A stretch of 64,000 nt of DNA from CALBPI01 sp038524795. GTDB taxonomy: Bacteria; Pseudomonadota; Gammaproteobacteria; Steroidobacterales; Woeseiaceae. The stretch is from assembly GCA_038524795.1 (NCBI GenBank), contig JBCBIJ010000008.1, positions 62,001-126,000 on the forward strand, in the 5' to 3' direction. Below are positions 17,284 to 26,150 of this stretch, piece after piece. Made by a program: the position numbers and the translations under genes. How positions within the stretch are numbered: the stretch's first letter is position 1; every line of letters starts with the position of its first letter. The notes beneath the pieces were generated by a model, which made no database searches, had not been told where the DNA came from, and was given only the letters and a program-made list of their open reading frames with translations.

Positions 17284-18645
17284 ATGTTGAGGAAGTTTTT
17301 TGCCCCGGTACTCGCGCTGGGTCTGCTGGCAGTAGCTGGCTGTGATGTATTCGACGACGATGACGACAACGTCATTCTCGAGTCGGCAACGATCCGCGTC
17401 CTGCACGCCTCGCCCGACGCACCCGACGTCAACGTCTTGATCGACGGCGATACGTTCGTTGCCGGCGCCCCGTTCAAAGCCGGCACGGGCTTTAGCGTCG
17501 TGCGCCCGGGCACCTACAGTGTCCAGGTCGATGGCATCACGCCGGGCGGCACCGCGACGGTCATCTCGGCCGACGTCACGCTCGACGCCGACACCGAAAC
17601 CACGGTCATTGCTGTGGGCGACGTCGCCAACATTGCACCGCTGCTCATCACGAATGAGCGCAGCGCGGTCGCGGGCGGCAACTTCCGCGCCACGGTCGTG
17701 CACGCAGCCCCTAACGCACCGGCTGTTGACGTCTACGTCACGGCGCCTGGTGCCGACCTTACGGCCAGCGCACCGCTGGGCAGCTTTGAGTTCCAGGGCT
17801 CGCTGGGTCCCGTCGATGTTGCGGCCGGTGACTACCAAATCCGCGTCACAGTCGCAGGTGACGCCAGCGCCGTTGTCTTCGACAGCGGTACGGTAACGAT
17901 CCCCGATGGCGCGAACCTGCTGCTCGCCGCAGTCGAAAACACGGGCCCGGGCGCTGCGCCCATTAGCCTGGTCGTACTCGACGGTGCTGGCGCAGGCGAA
18001 ATCCTCGATACCAACACGCCCGCCGCGCTTCGCGTGATCCACGCGTCGCCCGATGCACCGGCCGTTGACGTGGTCGTCAACGACGGCTTCGCTGCACCGT
18101 TGATCGAAGACCTCGAGTTCCCCAACCCCGCGCCGAACGCCGTCGACTACGTCGAAGTGCCGGCTGCTGACTACAACGTCAAAGTCACGGTTGCCAACAA
18201 CCCTGGCGTTATCGCCATCGACGCTGACCTGACGCTCGACGCCGGCGTGAACTACTCAGTCTACGCCGTCGACTTCCTGGACAGCATCGCGCCGCTCGTT
18301 CTCGTCGACGACCCGCGTGCCATCGCCACGGAAGCACGCGTACGCATCGTGCACGCCTCGCCCACGGCTCAGGACGTCGATATCTACGTCACGGCGCCGG
18401 GCACGGACATCACGACGGTCGACCCGACCTTCGCGACGGTACCGTTCCAGGCCGAGACAGGTTACGTCTCGCTGGCTGGCGGCACCTACACGGTAACGGT
18501 CGTACCTGCGGGCACGACGACGGCAGCCATCGGTCCGATCGACATCACGATCGCCGACGGCGGTATCTACACGGCGATTGCCCGTGATCCGCTGCCGGGC
18601 GCGACGGACCTCGGTCTGATCCTGCTCGACGACTTCAACGACTAA
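17284..18645 (+). CDS. DUF4397 repeat lipoprotein
   Basis: 453 residues. Lipoprotein signal MLRKFFAPVLALGLLAVAGC with a canonical lipobox, then an acidic DVFDDDDD segment. Four copies of the DUF4397 unit follow, each opening with a variant of RVLHASPDAPDVNVLIDG (VVHAAPNAPAVDVYVTAPG; RVIHASPDAPAVDVVVND; RIVHASPTAQDVDIYVTAPG), spaced about 100–110 residues. It is likely anchored in the outer membrane with beta-sandwich domains facing the periplasm or exterior. The ATG is preceded by AAGGAG at ideal spacing. Acidic and Asp-rich, as in surface or calcium-binding proteins; function unknown. A strong terminator follows. Confidence 0.88.
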   Translation: MLRKFFAPVLALGLLAVAGCDVFDDDDDNVILESATIRVLHASPDAPDVNVLIDGDTFVAGAPFKAGTGFSVVRPGTYSVQVDGITPGGTATVISADVTLDADTETTVIAVGDVANIAPLLITNERSAVAGGNFRATVVHAAPNAPAVDVYVTAPGADLTASAPLGSFEFQGSLGPVDVAAGDYQIRVTVAGDASAVVFDSGTVTIPDGANLLLAAVENTGPGAAPISLVVLDGAGAGEILDTNTPAALRVIHASPDAPAVDVVVNDGFAAPLIEDLEFPNPAPNAVDYVEVPAADYNVKVTVANNPGVIAIDADLTLDAGVNYSVYAVDFLDSIAPLVLVDDPRAIATEARVRIVHASPTAQDVDIYVTAPGTDITTVDPTFATVPFQAETGYVSLAGGTYTVTVVPAGTTTAAIGPIDITIADGGIYTAIARDPLPGATDLGLILLDDFND

Positions 18646-18682
18646 GGTCGTGGTGCCGGCCACGCCGCCGGCACAGTCGTAC

Positions 18683-18714
18683 AGGCCTCCCCGCTCCGGC
18701 GGGGAGGCCTTTTT
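18683..18714 (+). terminator. Strong rho-independent terminator
   Basis: AGGCCTCCCCGC (18683–18694), loop TCCG, GCGGGGAGGCCT (18699–18710), then a run of five T. A perfect 12-bp stem ends the DUF4397 transcript and lies just before the 3' end of the convergent gorA. Confidence 0.93.
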
Positions 18715-18720
18715 CGTGCG

Positions 18721-20070
18721 CTAGCGCATCGTGACAAATTCTTCAGCGCTCGTCGGGTGGATGGCCACGGTGTCATCGAAGTTGCGCTTGGTCGCCCCCA
18801 TGCGCAGCGCCACGGCAAAACCCTGCAACATCTCGTCGGCGCCGTCGCCAAAGACGTGGCAGCCGACGATGCGCTCATCCTCGCCCACACAGACGAGCTT
18901 CATCGCAGCGTGGCGTTTTTCCGAGCCCAGCGCGTAGCGCATGGGCGTAAACCCTGAGGTGTAAACACGCACCGCGTCACCGTGTTCGGCACGCGCCTCG
19001 GCTTCGGTCATGCCCACCGTGCCCGTGGGCGGATGCGTGAAAATTACGGTGGCGATATTCTCGTAGTCGAGGCGACGGTCGGTCATGCCGCCCCAAAGTC
19101 GGTCGGAGAGCCGGCGACCTGCCGCGATGGCTACGGGCGTCAGTGCGACGGCACCTGTGACGTCACCCAGCGCGAAAATGTGCGGCGCCCTGGTTTGCTG
19201 CCAGGCGTCCACGGGCACGAAGCCGTCCGCGTCGGCTTCCAGGCCGGCTGCCGCCAGATTCAGGTCATCTGTCGCCGCAGCGCGGCCAATGGCCCAGATG
19301 ACGCAATCGAGCCGCTCAAACGCACGACCATCTTCGGTTTCGAGCGTGAGCCCGTGCGAGGTCTTCTGAAGCGACGTCGGCACGGCGTGCTGCTCAACAG
19401 TAATACCGTCCGCAGCCAACGCACCGGCCACCTCGTCACGCAGCATGTCGTCAAAGCTTCGGAGCACGCCGTCAAAACGCGTGAGGATCGTCACCTCGGC
19501 GCCCAGGGCTTGCAGGACACCGCCAAGCTCAACGGCCACATAGCCGCTGCCCGCAATCGCGATGCGCTTGGGCATCTGTTCGAGCTCAAAGAACCCATCC
19601 GAGGTGATGCCCAGCTCGGCGCCCGGCAGGTCGGGCCAGCGTGGAAAACCGCCCGTCGCGATCGTGATGCGCTCGGCCGTGTACTCGTTGCCGTTGGCCG
19701 AAACCGTGTGCGGGTCCACGAACTGCGCGCGGCCTTCAATGACCTCGATGTCCTTGCTCGACAAGTTGCGGGCGTAGATCTCATTGAGACGACGTACGTA
19801 AGCGTCGCGCGCCACCTTGAGCTGCGACCAGTCATGTTCGGGCGCGTGTGGCGCGAAGCCGTAAGACGGCGCCAGTGCACCTTCGTGGGCGATGCTCGCC
19901 GCATACCACATGACCTTCTTGGGCACGCAGCCCACGTTCACGCAGGTACCACCCAGAGGCCCCGATTCAAACACCAGAACCCTGGCGCCGTACTGTGCTG
20001 CACGTTGCGCATGGGCCAGACCGCCGCTGCCGCCGCCGATAACAATCAGGTCGTAGTCGTAACTCATCAT
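18721..20070 (-). CDS. gorA: Glutathione-disulfide reductase
   Basis: NADPH-dependent FAD flavoenzyme that regenerates glutathione. About 449 residues: FAD motif DLIVIGGGSGGLAHAQRAAQ, redox-active disulfide GGTCVNVGCVPKKVMWYAA, NADPH-binding IAGSGYVAVELGGVLQALGA, second FAD motif HIFALGDVTG and the C-terminal dimer signature containing VAIHPTSAEEFVTMR with the catalytic His. Start is one of two adjacent ATGs (20068–20070 or 20065–20067). The frame is open further upstream but that stretch is Arg-rich and non-homologous. It converges on the DUF4397 gene and is divergent from prlC across 78 bp. Confidence 0.95.
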   Translation of the reverse strand: MMSYDYDLIVIGGGSGGLAHAQRAAQYGARVLVFESGPLGGTCVNVGCVPKKVMWYAASIAHEGALAPSYGFAPHAPEHDWSQLKVARDAYVRRLNEIYARNLSSKDIEVIEGRAQFVDPHTVSANGNEYTAERITIATGGFPRWPDLPGAELGITSDGFFELEQMPKRIAIAGSGYVAVELGGVLQALGAEVTILTRFDGVLRSFDDMLRDEVAGALAADGITVEQHAVPTSLQKTSHGLTLETEDGRAFERLDCVIWAIGRAAATDDLNLAAAGLEADADGFVPVDAWQQTRAPHIFALGDVTGAVALTPVAIAAGRRLSDRLWGGMTDRRLDYENIATVIFTHPPTGTVGMTEAEARAEHGDAVRVYTSGFTPMRYALGSEKRHAAMKLVCVGEDERIVGCHVFGDGADEMLQGFAVALRMGATKRNFDDTVAIHPTSAEEFVTMR

Positions 20071-20111
20071 TCGTCTTTTTCGAACCCGGCTGAAGCGCCG
20101 AAACCGCATGC

Positions 20112-20117
20112 TACACT
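20112..20117 (+). promoter_or_regulatory. Candidate -10 box for prlC
   Basis: TACACT in GCTACACTTTGG, 31 bp before the ATG. A weak -35 (CTGAAG, 20090–20095) lies 16 bp upstream. Confidence 0.35.
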
Positions 20118-20148
20118 TTGGAGTGTTCTAGCTTAAACCCGTCGCCAC

Positions 20149-22179
20149 ATGCCGCCTTCCACAACGCAGGACGCGTTCCCGGGCCTGCCAGATTTCGACT
20201 CGATCACCGCGACGGATATCGTGCCTTTGACTGAAGCCCTCATCGCGCGCAGCCGTGAGCGCGTGGCGGCACTCGAAGCGCTCGAATCCCCGGACTTCGT
20301 CAGCTTTGTCGTGCCTTTTGAAGAGCTGCGCCACGACGTGTCGCGCACCTGGTCGCCTGTGTCGCACCTGCAAATGGTGCGCAACAGCGAGACCTGGCAA
20401 ACCCATTACCTCGAGGCGCTGGGCCTGTTGGCGGCCTTCCAGTCCGAGCTGGCCCAGAACCCTCGGTTGTTCACTGTTTTCGAAACGCTGCACAACGCGC
20501 TTGAAGAGGACGCCGACCACGAGCAGCGCGCGCTGCTCGAACACGCATTGCGCGACTTCCGACTCGCTGGCGTGGCACTCAATGACGACGACAAGGCACG
20601 TTTCCGGGCGCTGTCGCAGGCGCTGTCCGAAGACCAGGCCAGTTTCTCGAGCAACCTGCAGCAGAGCGGCGATGCCTGGCAGTGGGCCACGAGCGGCGCC
20701 GATGACGTTGCGGGCATCCCCGATTCGTTCCTGGCAACGGCAGCACGCGCCGCCGAGCAGGCCGGGCGCGACGGTTGGGTGTTCGACCTCGCGCAGCCCA
20801 CCTACATGGCCGTCATGACCCATGCCCGCTCGCGTGACACGCGCAAGCGGTTCTATACAGCCTGGCTCACGCGCGCCGCCGATACAGGCCCGCACGATGC
20901 GAAGTGGAACAACGCAGCGCTGATGTCGCGCATCCTGGGCCACCGCACCGAAATGGCCCAGCTGCTTGGCTTCGACAATTACGCCGAGTATTCACTGGCA
21001 CCGAAAATGGCCGGCAGCGTCGATGAAGTCGTCGGCTTCCTCAAGGACCTCGCACAACGCAGCATGCCGACGGCGCGCCGTGAGCTCGCCGAACTGCAGC
21101 TACTGGCCGGTCACGAATTGGAACCCTGGGACCTTGCGTTCTACAGCGAGCGCCTGCGCGAGCAGCATTACGCGATCTCCGAGGAGCAGGTACGGCCCTA
21201 CTTCCCCGCGGGTCGGGTCATGGACGGTTTGTTCGGCCTCGCGGAGCGGCTGTTTGGACTGTCTTTGGAGCGCAGCGAGGCACCGTCCGTCTGGCACGAC
21301 AGCGTCGAATTCGTCGTTGTGCGGGATGCCGGCGGCGAGATCATGGGCAGCTTCTACACCGACCTCTACGCACGCGCGGGCAAGCGCGCAGGCGCCTGGA
21401 TCGACGAGTGCATCGTGAGAAAGGCACTGCCCGACAGCAGCGCCCTGCCCGTCGGTTATCTCGTCTGCAATTTCCCGCCTGAGCAACCCGACGCACCGTC
21501 GCTGCTAACACACGACGAAGTGGTGACGCTGTTCCACGAGTTCGGGCACATGCTGCACCACCTGCTCACGCGGGTCGGTTACCCGAGTATTGCAGGTATC
21601 AACGGCGTGCCGTGGGACGCCGTTGAGCTGCCCAGCCAGTTCCTCGAGAACTTCGCCTGGCAGTACGACGTGTTGCGCCAGTGCTCCGGTCACTACCAGG
21701 ACGACTCGCCGCTACCACGCGTCATCTTCGACCGACTCGCCGCCGCACGAAATGCCGGCGCGGGCCTGAGCATGCTGCGCCAGCTTGAGTTTTCGCTATT
21801 CGACTTCCAGCTACACGCCCGCCGCGACGCGGCTGAGCCCGGCGTACTGGAAGCAGTGCGGGACGGCACCCGCGCCGATGTCGCGCTGGTGCCGCCGCCT
21901 GCGTGGGTGCGATTCGAAAACGGCTTCGCCCATATATTCGCGGGCGGTTATGCCGCGGGTTACTACAGTTACAAGTGGGCCGAGGTGCTCGCTGCCGACG
22001 CGTTTGCCGCGTTTGATGAGGCGGGCGACGTGTTCGACCCAGGCACGGCGGGACGTTTCCGCCAGCACATTCTCGAGGTCGGCGGCAGTCGTGACATTCA
22101 CCATGCTTATGTCGCATTCCGCGGTCGGACGCCGCGCATCGACGCGTTGTTGCAGCAACACGGCATCGAAGCCGCCTGA
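20149..22179 (+). CDS. prlC: Oligopeptidase A (M3 family zinc peptidase)
   Basis: Cytoplasmic zinc metallopeptidase that degrades short peptides and cleaved signal peptides. 676 residues, close to the family's ~680. The zinc site is His463-Glu464-Phe-Gly-His467 in FHEFGHMLHHLLTR, and the third ligand is expected about 25 residues on, in ELPSQFLENFAW. Other family blocks: FDNYAEYSLAPKMA, GSFYTDLYARAGKRAGAW and the C-terminal FAHIFAGGYAAGYYSYKWAE. No signal peptide. It stands alone, divergent from gorA. Confidence 0.95.
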   Translation: MPPSTTQDAFPGLPDFDSITATDIVPLTEALIARSRERVAALEALESPDFVSFVVPFEELRHDVSRTWSPVSHLQMVRNSETWQTHYLEALGLLAAFQSELAQNPRLFTVFETLHNALEEDADHEQRALLEHALRDFRLAGVALNDDDKARFRALSQALSEDQASFSSNLQQSGDAWQWATSGADDVAGIPDSFLATAARAAEQAGRDGWVFDLAQPTYMAVMTHARSRDTRKRFYTAWLTRAADTGPHDAKWNNAALMSRILGHRTEMAQLLGFDNYAEYSLAPKMAGSVDEVVGFLKDLAQRSMPTARRELAELQLLAGHELEPWDLAFYSERLREQHYAISEEQVRPYFPAGRVMDGLFGLAERLFGLSLERSEAPSVWHDSVEFVVVRDAGGEIMGSFYTDLYARAGKRAGAWIDECIVRKALPDSSALPVGYLVCNFPPEQPDAPSLLTHDEVVTLFHEFGHMLHHLLTRVGYPSIAGINGVPWDAVELPSQFLENFAWQYDVLRQCSGHYQDDSPLPRVIFDRLAAARNAGAGLSMLRQLEFSLFDFQLHARRDAAEPGVLEAVRDGTRADVALVPPPAWVRFENGFAHIFAGGYAAGYYSYKWAEVLAADAFAAFDEAGDVFDPGTAGRFRQHILEVGGSRDIHHAYVAFRGRTPRIDALLQQHGIEAA

Positions 22180-22219
22180 CGCGCGCCCTGCCGGCTGGCG
22201 CCGGGCTGGGACGCTGCCG

Positions 22220-22225
22220 TACACT
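22220..22225 (+). promoter_or_regulatory. Candidate -10 box for the HD-type gene
   Basis: TACACT in GCCGTACACTGGGCC, 37 bp before the GTG at 22263. The same sequence style (G-C-x-x-TACACT-x-GG) precedes prlC. Confidence 0.35.
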
Positions 22226-22262
22226 GGGCCGATTCGACAGAAGTTCAGGTTCGACCCGATAC

Positions 22263-23312
22263 GTGCCTAAAGAACTCGACAACAGCGCACCGCGCATGCG
22301 CCCGTTGCGCGACCGCCGCAACAACTACGACGTCACCGACGAGGTGGACGTGTCCTCTATGGCGGCAGTACGCGACGCGGTCGGGGCCTTGTTCCTCGAG
22401 AGCTATCCCGAGGCCGCCTACGACCGGATCTGGCTCGCCTTTCACGACTTCGAACGCCTGTTCACAGGCCGCATGCCCGACTACCACGGCTGCGACACGA
22501 CCTATCACGACGTCCAGCACACGCTCGATATGACATTGGCCGTGGGGCGGCTTATCGCCGGCTACGAGCGCAGTGTCGCTGCCGACCGCACACTGGGCCC
22601 CGCGCGCGCCGAACTCGCACTCATCATTTCGCTGTTTCACGACGCGGGTTACATCCGCCACATGCAACGCGACTCAGACGTTCGCAATGGCGCCCACTAC
22701 ACGCGTATTCACGTCTCCCGCAGCGCCGAGTTTTTGCGCAGCTACCTAAACCGAATCGGGCTCGGCCACAGCGCCGATCGGGCGGCTGAGATCGTGCACT
22801 TCACAGGCTACGAGATCGATCTCAAGCGGCTCAACGTGCCCGACCCGCGTGACATCCGGCTGGGCTGCATCATTGGTACGGGCGACTTGCTCGCGCAGAT
22901 GGCCGACCGCTGCTACCTCGAGAAATGCCGCGACCGCCTGTACGAGGAGTTCGTCATCGGCGGCATCGCCATGCCCATCGGCGACGACGGCGACCCCGAC
23001 GTGCGCTACGAATCGGGTGAAGACCTGCTGCGCAAGACGCCGGGCTTTTTCAAGGACGGTGCCCAGCGCAGGCTAGATGCCGAGTTTGATCGCACCTACC
23101 GCTTTATCGAACCGCTGTACGAGGGTCGCAACCCCTACATCGAGTCGATCAATCGCAACATGCGCTATCTGCAGTGTGTGATCGACACGGGTAATTGGGC
23201 GGGCCTGCGCCGTCAGCCCCCGGTCTACGTCGGGGAGCCCGACTCCTCGGAAAGCATGCGCGTGCTCGTGGATGAGTTGCGCGACGCCGTCGCGCGGGAG
23301 CAGGTGGCCTGA
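22263..23312 (+). CDS. HD-domain putative metal-dependent phosphohydrolase
   Basis: 349 residues from a GTG start. The central region has the HD/PDEase-like signature: YHDVQHTLDMTLAVGRL, LALIISLFHDAGYIRHMQ (the HD pair) and EIVHFTGYEIDL, with His/Asp residues spaced as metal ligands. No sensor, receiver or GGDEF domain is attached and no transmembrane segment is present. Substrates in this superfamily range from cyclic nucleotides to phosphate esters, and I cannot choose among them. The gene is convergent with panD (4-bp gap) and preceded by its own -10-like box. Function open. Confidence 0.72.
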   Translation: MPKELDNSAPRMRPLRDRRNNYDVTDEVDVSSMAAVRDAVGALFLESYPEAAYDRIWLAFHDFERLFTGRMPDYHGCDTTYHDVQHTLDMTLAVGRLIAGYERSVAADRTLGPARAELALIISLFHDAGYIRHMQRDSDVRNGAHYTRIHVSRSAEFLRSYLNRIGLGHSADRAAEIVHFTGYEIDLKRLNVPDPRDIRLGCIIGTGDLLAQMADRCYLEKCRDRLYEEFVIGGIAMPIGDDGDPDVRYESGEDLLRKTPGFFKDGAQRRLDAEFDRTYRFIEPLYEGRNPYIESINRNMRYLQCVIDTGNWAGLRRQPPVYVGEPDSSESMRVLVDELRDAVAREQVA

Positions 23313-23316
23313 ACCG

Positions 23317-23682
23317 TCAAACGACGGTGCGCGGCATTTCCGTCAGGTAACGCACGAAGCGATTGCGTTCATCGACGAGAATGGCGCAAGGATCGAGCGG
23401 TCGGTCCGTGAGTTCGAAGGCCATGATGATGAGCTCTTCACCTTCACTGATCAGGTGCGCAGCCGCACCGTTCATGCAGATCACGCCCGAGTCCCGCTCG
23501 CCGGCAATGATGTAGGTTTCAAGGCGCGCGCCCGACGTGTTCGAAACGACAAGCACCTTCTCGTTTTCCCACATGCCCGCGCGCTCCATGAGTGCTCGGT
23601 CTATCGTGATACTACCCACATAGTTCACGTCGGCCTCGGTGACCCGGGCCTTGTGGATTTTGGAACGCATTACCCAACGCAC
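23317..23682 (-). CDS. panD: Aspartate 1-decarboxylase
   Basis: Pyruvoyl enzyme making beta-alanine for pantothenate and CoA. 121 residues. The self-cleavage site is Gly23-Ser24 in NYVGSITID, giving the pyruvoyl group on the alpha chain. Other family blocks: SKIHKARVTEADVNY, NTSGARLETYIIAGERDSG, NGAAAHLISEGEELIIMAF. The GTG at 23682 is chosen because it puts the cleavage site at the usual position near residue 24–25; an ATG at 23670 is the alternative. A TACAAT box (23787–23792, minus strand) about 105 bp upstream is a possible promoter. Other pan genes are not in the window. Confidence 0.95.
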   Translation of the reverse strand: MRWVMRSKIHKARVTEADVNYVGSITIDRALMERAGMWENEKVLVVSNTSGARLETYIIAGERDSGVICMNGAAAHLISEGEELIIMAFELTDRPLDPCAILVDERNRFVRYLTEMPRTVV

Positions 23683-23817
23683 GGCGTTGACTCCAGTCTT
23701 CGTGATGCGCGCGCGCCCGGGAGCTCTGCCTCCGGACCGGCGGCCTGCCCGTTTCGGGGACCACTGCGCTGCGCAAAAGGGCGGCTATTGTAGCCGATCA
23801 CCGCGCCCCAGGGCGCC

Positions 23818-24126
23818 TCAGCGGCTATCCGGGCGACCGCACTGCCAGCAGGCGGCAAACTGGGGCTCATTCTCGGCACCGCAGTTGCTGCAGTGCCAGG
23901 GGTCGCCGGCCACGGGTGCCGCCCGGGCCTCTTCGATGATCTCAATCGCCCGCTGGGCGTCGAGCGGCTTGACCCAGAGCTGCGGCCAAACCTCCGTGAA
24001 CGGCACCTCGCCGAGCACGCCACCCAGATTCTGGTTGCGAATCTCAGCGCGTATACCTTCGGCTTCGAGCACGTTTCGGTAGTGCGCCACCGTCACGAGA
24101 CTGTCAGCCGTAAAGACTTTCTTCAC
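23818..24126 (-). CDS. DUF2007-type signal-transducing-like protein with zinc ribbon
   Basis: 102 residues from a GTG start that overlaps the trpA stop by 4 bp (GTGA). The N-terminal ~70 residues have the DUF2007 form (KKVFTADSLVTVAHYRNVLE, AEGIRAEIRNQNLGG, EVWPQLWV), a small alpha/beta fold related to PII-like proteins. The C-terminus is a zinc ribbon with two CxxC pairs (CSNCGAENEPQFAACWQCG). Its role is unknown. The coupling to trpA makes it the last gene of the trp operon, although nothing in it suggests tryptophan synthesis. Confidence 0.85.
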   Translation of the reverse strand: MKKVFTADSLVTVAHYRNVLEAEGIRAEIRNQNLGGVLGEVPFTEVWPQLWVKPLDAQRAIEIIEEARAAPVAGDPWHCSNCGAENEPQFAACWQCGRPDSR

Positions 24127-24893
24127 GGGGTCCGCAGTGCGGCCAGGAAGGCACCCGGGTCGTCGCCGCGCTCGAGCACTTCAACGAGCGCCGAACCCAC
24201 GATGACGCCATCCGCCGCGCCGGCCAGACGTTCGACGTCAGCGCGCGAGCGGATGCCGAACCCGGCGCAGACCGGCAGGCTTGCGACGTCGCTCACATGC
24301 TTCAGATAGTCGGTCACTTCGGCAGGCAATTGAGCGCCCCCGCCCGTAATCCCCGTGATCGTGACCGCGTAGACGAAGCCGCGGCTCTCCCGGCACAAGG
24401 TCTCCAACCTGTCGGCCGGCGTCGCCGGCGTCACGAGCTGCACCAGGCCAATGCCGTGGACCTGCATGGCCTCGCGGAATGCTGCAGATTCCTCGAAGGG
24501 TAAGTCAGGCACGATAAAGCCACAGACGCCGGCCTCAAGTGCGGCAGCGCCCAGTTCGTCGTAGCCGTAGGCCAGCAGCGGGTTCAGGTAGGACATGAGC
24601 ACGAGCGGCGTATCGATGATTTGCCGGTGCGCCGTCAGCGTCTCGAGAATCCAGCGCAGGCTCACGCCTTTCTCGATCGCCGCGAAGCTCGAGCGCTGGA
24701 TGGTCATGCCGTCGGCCATCGGGTCTGAAAACGGAACACCGATCTCGACCACATCGGCGTGCTCGGCCACGGCCTGCAGCGTCTCGATGAACGTGTCCGG
24801 CTCGGGGTAGCCGGCCGTCATGAACGGCACGAGTGCGCCGCCCCCTGCGGCACCCTTCTCAAGTGCCTCCGTGATGCGTTCATGCGCCTGCAT
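24123..24893 (-). CDS. trpA: Tryptophan synthase alpha subunit
   Basis: Cleaves indole-3-glycerol phosphate to indole and glyceraldehyde 3-phosphate, passing indole to TrpB. 256 residues. The catalytic Glu is in ADVVEIGVPFSDPMADGMTI, and the second catalytic acid, Asp, lies in GFIVPDLPFEE. Phosphate-binding segments are GITGGG and PVCAGFGIRSRADV with GVIVGSALVE. The ATG at 24893 (MQAHERITEAL) overlaps the trpB 3' end by 14 bp; the frame is open further upstream only as a shadow of trpB. Confidence 0.96.
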   Translation of the reverse strand: MQAHERITEALEKGAAGGGALVPFMTAGYPEPDTFIETLQAVAEHADVVEIGVPFSDPMADGMTIQRSSFAAIEKGVSLRWILETLTAHRQIIDTPLVLMSYLNPLLAYGYDELGAAALEAGVCGFIVPDLPFEESAAFREAMQVHGIGLVQLVTPATPADRLETLCRESRGFVYAVTITGITGGGAQLPAEVTDYLKHVSDVASLPVCAGFGIRSRADVERLAGAADGVIVGSALVEVLERGDDPGAFLAALRTP

Positions 24894-26136
24894 GGCGGGC
24901 CCTCGTGGTGGGATGCTGAACCAGCGTCGACATGTCCTTGTCGCCGCGACCCGAGTTACCGATGAGCATCGTCTTCCCGGGATTGTTTCGCGCCCATTCG
25001 CGGGCACCGACAAACGCGTGCGCGGTCTCGAGTGCCGTCAGGATACCCTCTTCGGCGCACACCTCGTCGAGCGCATCGAGTACGTCGGCGTCGCCGGCGG
25101 CTTCGTAACGCACGCGTCCGATGGACTGCAGGAACGCGTGCTCCGGACCGACGCCCGAATAGTCGAGGCCTGCCGATACGGACTGCGTTTCCTGCACCTG
25201 ACCGTTGGGGTCCTGCAAGATCATCGTGTAGCTGCCCTGCAGCACGCCCGGTGTGCCGGTCGCGAGCGTCGCCGCGTTTTGGCCGAGCCCGCTGCCAATG
25301 CCGCCGGCCTCAACGCCTACGATCTCGACGTCGGGATCACCGAGGAAAGCGTGGAACAGACCGATGGCATTCGAGCCACCCCCGACACAGGCGAACACGG
25401 CGTCGGGTAGCTTGCCCGCCTGCTTTAGCATCTGCGCGCGGGCCTCGTCACCAATGCAGCGGTGCATCTCGCGCACAAGGTAGGGATACGGATGTGGCCC
25501 CACCGCGGAGCCCAGCAGGTAGTAGGTGCCATCCGGGTCCGACACCCAGTCGCGCAACGCCTCATCGATCGCCGCACGCAGTGTCTTGTCACCCGACTCG
25601 ACGGCGACCACCTCGGCACCCAAGCGACGCATGCGATCCACGTTGGGTGCCTGGCGCGAGATGTCGACCGCACCCATGTAAACGCGGCACGGCAGTCCGA
25701 TGCGCGCGCAGGCCGCGGCCGAAGCCACGCCGTGCTGGCCCGCACCCGTCTCTGCGATAACGCGCTTGGCGCCCAGACGCTTCGCCAGCAGCGCCTGGCC
25801 GATGGCGTTGTTGATCTTGTGCGCACCCGTGTGGGCCAGGTCTTCGCGCTTGAGCCAGACATCGGCGCCCCAGGCCCGCGACAATCCACGTGCCGGCGTC
25901 AGGGCCGTCGGGCGCCCGACCCATTCAAACAGCTCGTGGCAGAACTCTTCCTGGAAGCCCGGCTCGCGCAGGTAATCGCGCACGCCGGCTTCGAGCCGCT
26001 CGAGTGCGGGTACGAGTGTCTCGGGCACGTAGCGCCCACCAAACGCACCAAATCGGCCGCGTGCATCGGGCAACTCGCCCGCCAGCAACGCCGCCAGCAA
26101 TGCTGCGTCGTCTTGCTCCTTAGGTTTCGCTTGCAT
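24880..26136 (-). CDS. trpB: Tryptophan synthase beta subunit
   Basis: PLP enzyme joining indole and serine to make tryptophan. 418 residues. The PLP lysine is in KREDLAHTGAHKINNAIGQA; the phosphate-binding loop is CVGGGSNAIGLFHAF; also ETGAGQHGVASAAACA and the C-terminal GNSGRGDKDM. This is the standard TrpB1 form, so it should pair with the adjacent TrpA. It starts 14 bp after trpF and overlaps trpA by 14 bp. Confidence 0.97.
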   Translation of the reverse strand: MQAKPKEQDDAALLAALLAGELPDARGRFGAFGGRYVPETLVPALERLEAGVRDYLREPGFQEEFCHELFEWVGRPTALTPARGLSRAWGADVWLKREDLAHTGAHKINNAIGQALLAKRLGAKRVIAETGAGQHGVASAAACARIGLPCRVYMGAVDISRQAPNVDRMRRLGAEVVAVESGDKTLRAAIDEALRDWVSDPDGTYYLLGSAVGPHPYPYLVREMHRCIGDEARAQMLKQAGKLPDAVFACVGGGSNAIGLFHAFLGDPDVEIVGVEAGGIGSGLGQNAATLATGTPGVLQGSYTMILQDPNGQVQETQSVSAGLDYSGVGPEHAFLQSIGRVRYEAAGDADVLDALDEVCAEEGILTALETAHAFVGAREWARNNPGKTMLIGNSGRGDKDMSTLVQHPTTRARHAGA

Positions 26137-26150
26137 CCTGATCCCTTCCC

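Noticed and set aside
18982..20136. 384-codon frame antisense to gorA
   Set aside because: Complementary to well-supported flavoenzyme coding sequence; the product has no family features.
23683..23817. GC-rich hairpins between panD and the DUF2007 gene, considered as a tRNA or small RNA
   Set aside because: No tRNA cloverleaf, T-loop GTTCGA or CCA end; only short stems and a TACAAT box on the minus strand.
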